Below are positions 7,282 through 8,559 of a stretch of 8,559 nucleotides of DNA, one piece after another. The position numbers and the translations under genes were made by a program. The stretch covers positions 1 to 8,559 of the forward strand of contig CAZPWQ010000138.1 in assembly GCA_964590495.1 (NCBI GenBank), given 5' to 3'. This stretch comes from CAZPWQ01 sp964590495. Its GTDB lineage: Bacteria; Bacteroidota; Rhodothermia; Balneolales; Balneolaceae. The stretch's first letter is position 1. Each line of letters begins with the position of its first letter. The notes under the pieces are model-generated. The model saw only the letters and a list, made by a program, of their open reading frames with translations, was not told where the DNA came from and ran no database searches.

Positions 7282-7323
7282 CCGCTGCTCTGCTCCCGAA
7301 TCCTCGGGAAGCTACACCCGTAT
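7282..7323 (-). repeat. Rearranged copy of the tRNA-Trp 5' half
   Basis: Two blocks match the genuine tRNA gene in the same orientation and order. The 14-nt block at 7310-7323 equals 7208-7221 (tRNA nt 1-12 plus 2 nt of 5' flank), and the 12-nt block at 7282-7293 equals 7190-7201 (tRNA nt 19-30). The 6 nt between them in the tRNA (CAATTG, D-loop) are replaced by 16 nt, TCCCGAATCCTCGGGA. The 3' half of the tRNA, including the anticodon, is absent, so it is not a functional tRNA. It may be a recombination remnant or a structured leader element. Confidence 0.75.
7292..7312 (-). other. Hairpin replacing the D-arm in the tRNA-Trp-like copy
   Basis: The RNA folds as GCU, bulged U, CCCGA, loop GGAU, UCGGG, AGC: eight pairs with one bulged base. 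The outer GCU/AGC pairs use tRNA-derived sequence and the inner part is the inserted 16-nt palindrome. No U-run follows, so it is not a rho-independent terminator. It could stabilise the 3' end of tuf mRNA. Confidence 0.6.
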
Positions 7324-7324
7324 T

Positions 7325-7364
7325 ACCGGCAGACATCGCCTTTATTGCAACGTTGCCACCGGCA
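7325..7364. repeat. Palindrome and short direct repeats after the tuf stop
   Basis: Just downstream of tuf is a perfect 10-bp palindrome, GCAACGTTGC (7347-7356). It lies between two copies of ACCGGCA (7325-7331 and 7358-7364) with starts 33 bp apart. All lie inside the 152-nt tuf-trnW spacer (7220-7371), which holds no gene. A role is not evident; repeats beside a tRNA duplication are compatible with a past rearrangement. Confidence 0.4.
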
Positions 7365-7371
7365 TTTTAGT

Positions 7372-8559
<1,188 letters not shown>

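Noticed and set aside
7282..7323. A second functional tRNA gene
   Set aside because: It lacks the anticodon loop, T arm and 3' acceptor strand; only the 5' half is present and its D-loop is replaced.

Overview
This window carries the bacterial tuf - trnW - secE - nusG - rplK - rplA - rplJ - rplL - rpoB - rpoC cluster, all on the minus strand, so transcription runs from high to low coordinates. The window opens inside rpoC (45 codons of its N-terminus) and ends exactly on the start codon of tuf. No gene is supported on the plus strand. The beta subunit length (1277 aa) and sequence, the rpoC N-terminus and the tuf-trnW-secE order fit the Bacteroidota/FCB side of the tree. Balneolota or Rhodothermota is my best guess, made from general resemblance and not from a search.

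Layout in transcription order: EF-Tu (8559-7372); a 152-nt spacer holding a rearranged copy of the 5' half of tRNA-Trp and a small inverted repeat; tRNA-Trp(CCA) (7219-7147); SecE (7121-6939), overlapping NusG (6942-6376) by an ATGA junction; a 61-nt leader; L11 (6314-5883) and L1 (5867-5169), 15 nt apart; L10 (5141-4617) 27 nt further on; L7/L12 (4561-4187) after 55 nt; a 166-nt spacer with a strong hairpin; RpoB (4020-187); a 50-nt spacer; RpoC (from 136). I see no convincing rho-independent terminator, so the cluster could be read as one or a few overlapping transcripts.

The genes supply the translation factor, the protein-export channel, the NusG transcription factor, the L11/L1/L10/L12 stalk proteins and the core RNA polymerase. 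The coding content is ordinary housekeeping. The unusual material lies in the spacers and start sites: (1) a duplicated tRNA-Trp 5' half with its D-loop replaced by a hairpin, plus an anti-acceptor sequence that could pair with either copy; (2) UUG start codons on both RNA polymerase genes with the strongest Shine-Dalgarno sequences in the window, that of rpoB folded into a hairpin covering both the SD and the start; (3) a 15-nt stretch in the L11 gene leader that is the exact antisense of a 23S rRNA segment in the L11-binding region, as I recall the E. coli sequence; (4) a tuf gene clearly richer in G+C than its neighbours (183/300 against 136/300 in blocks counted by hand).
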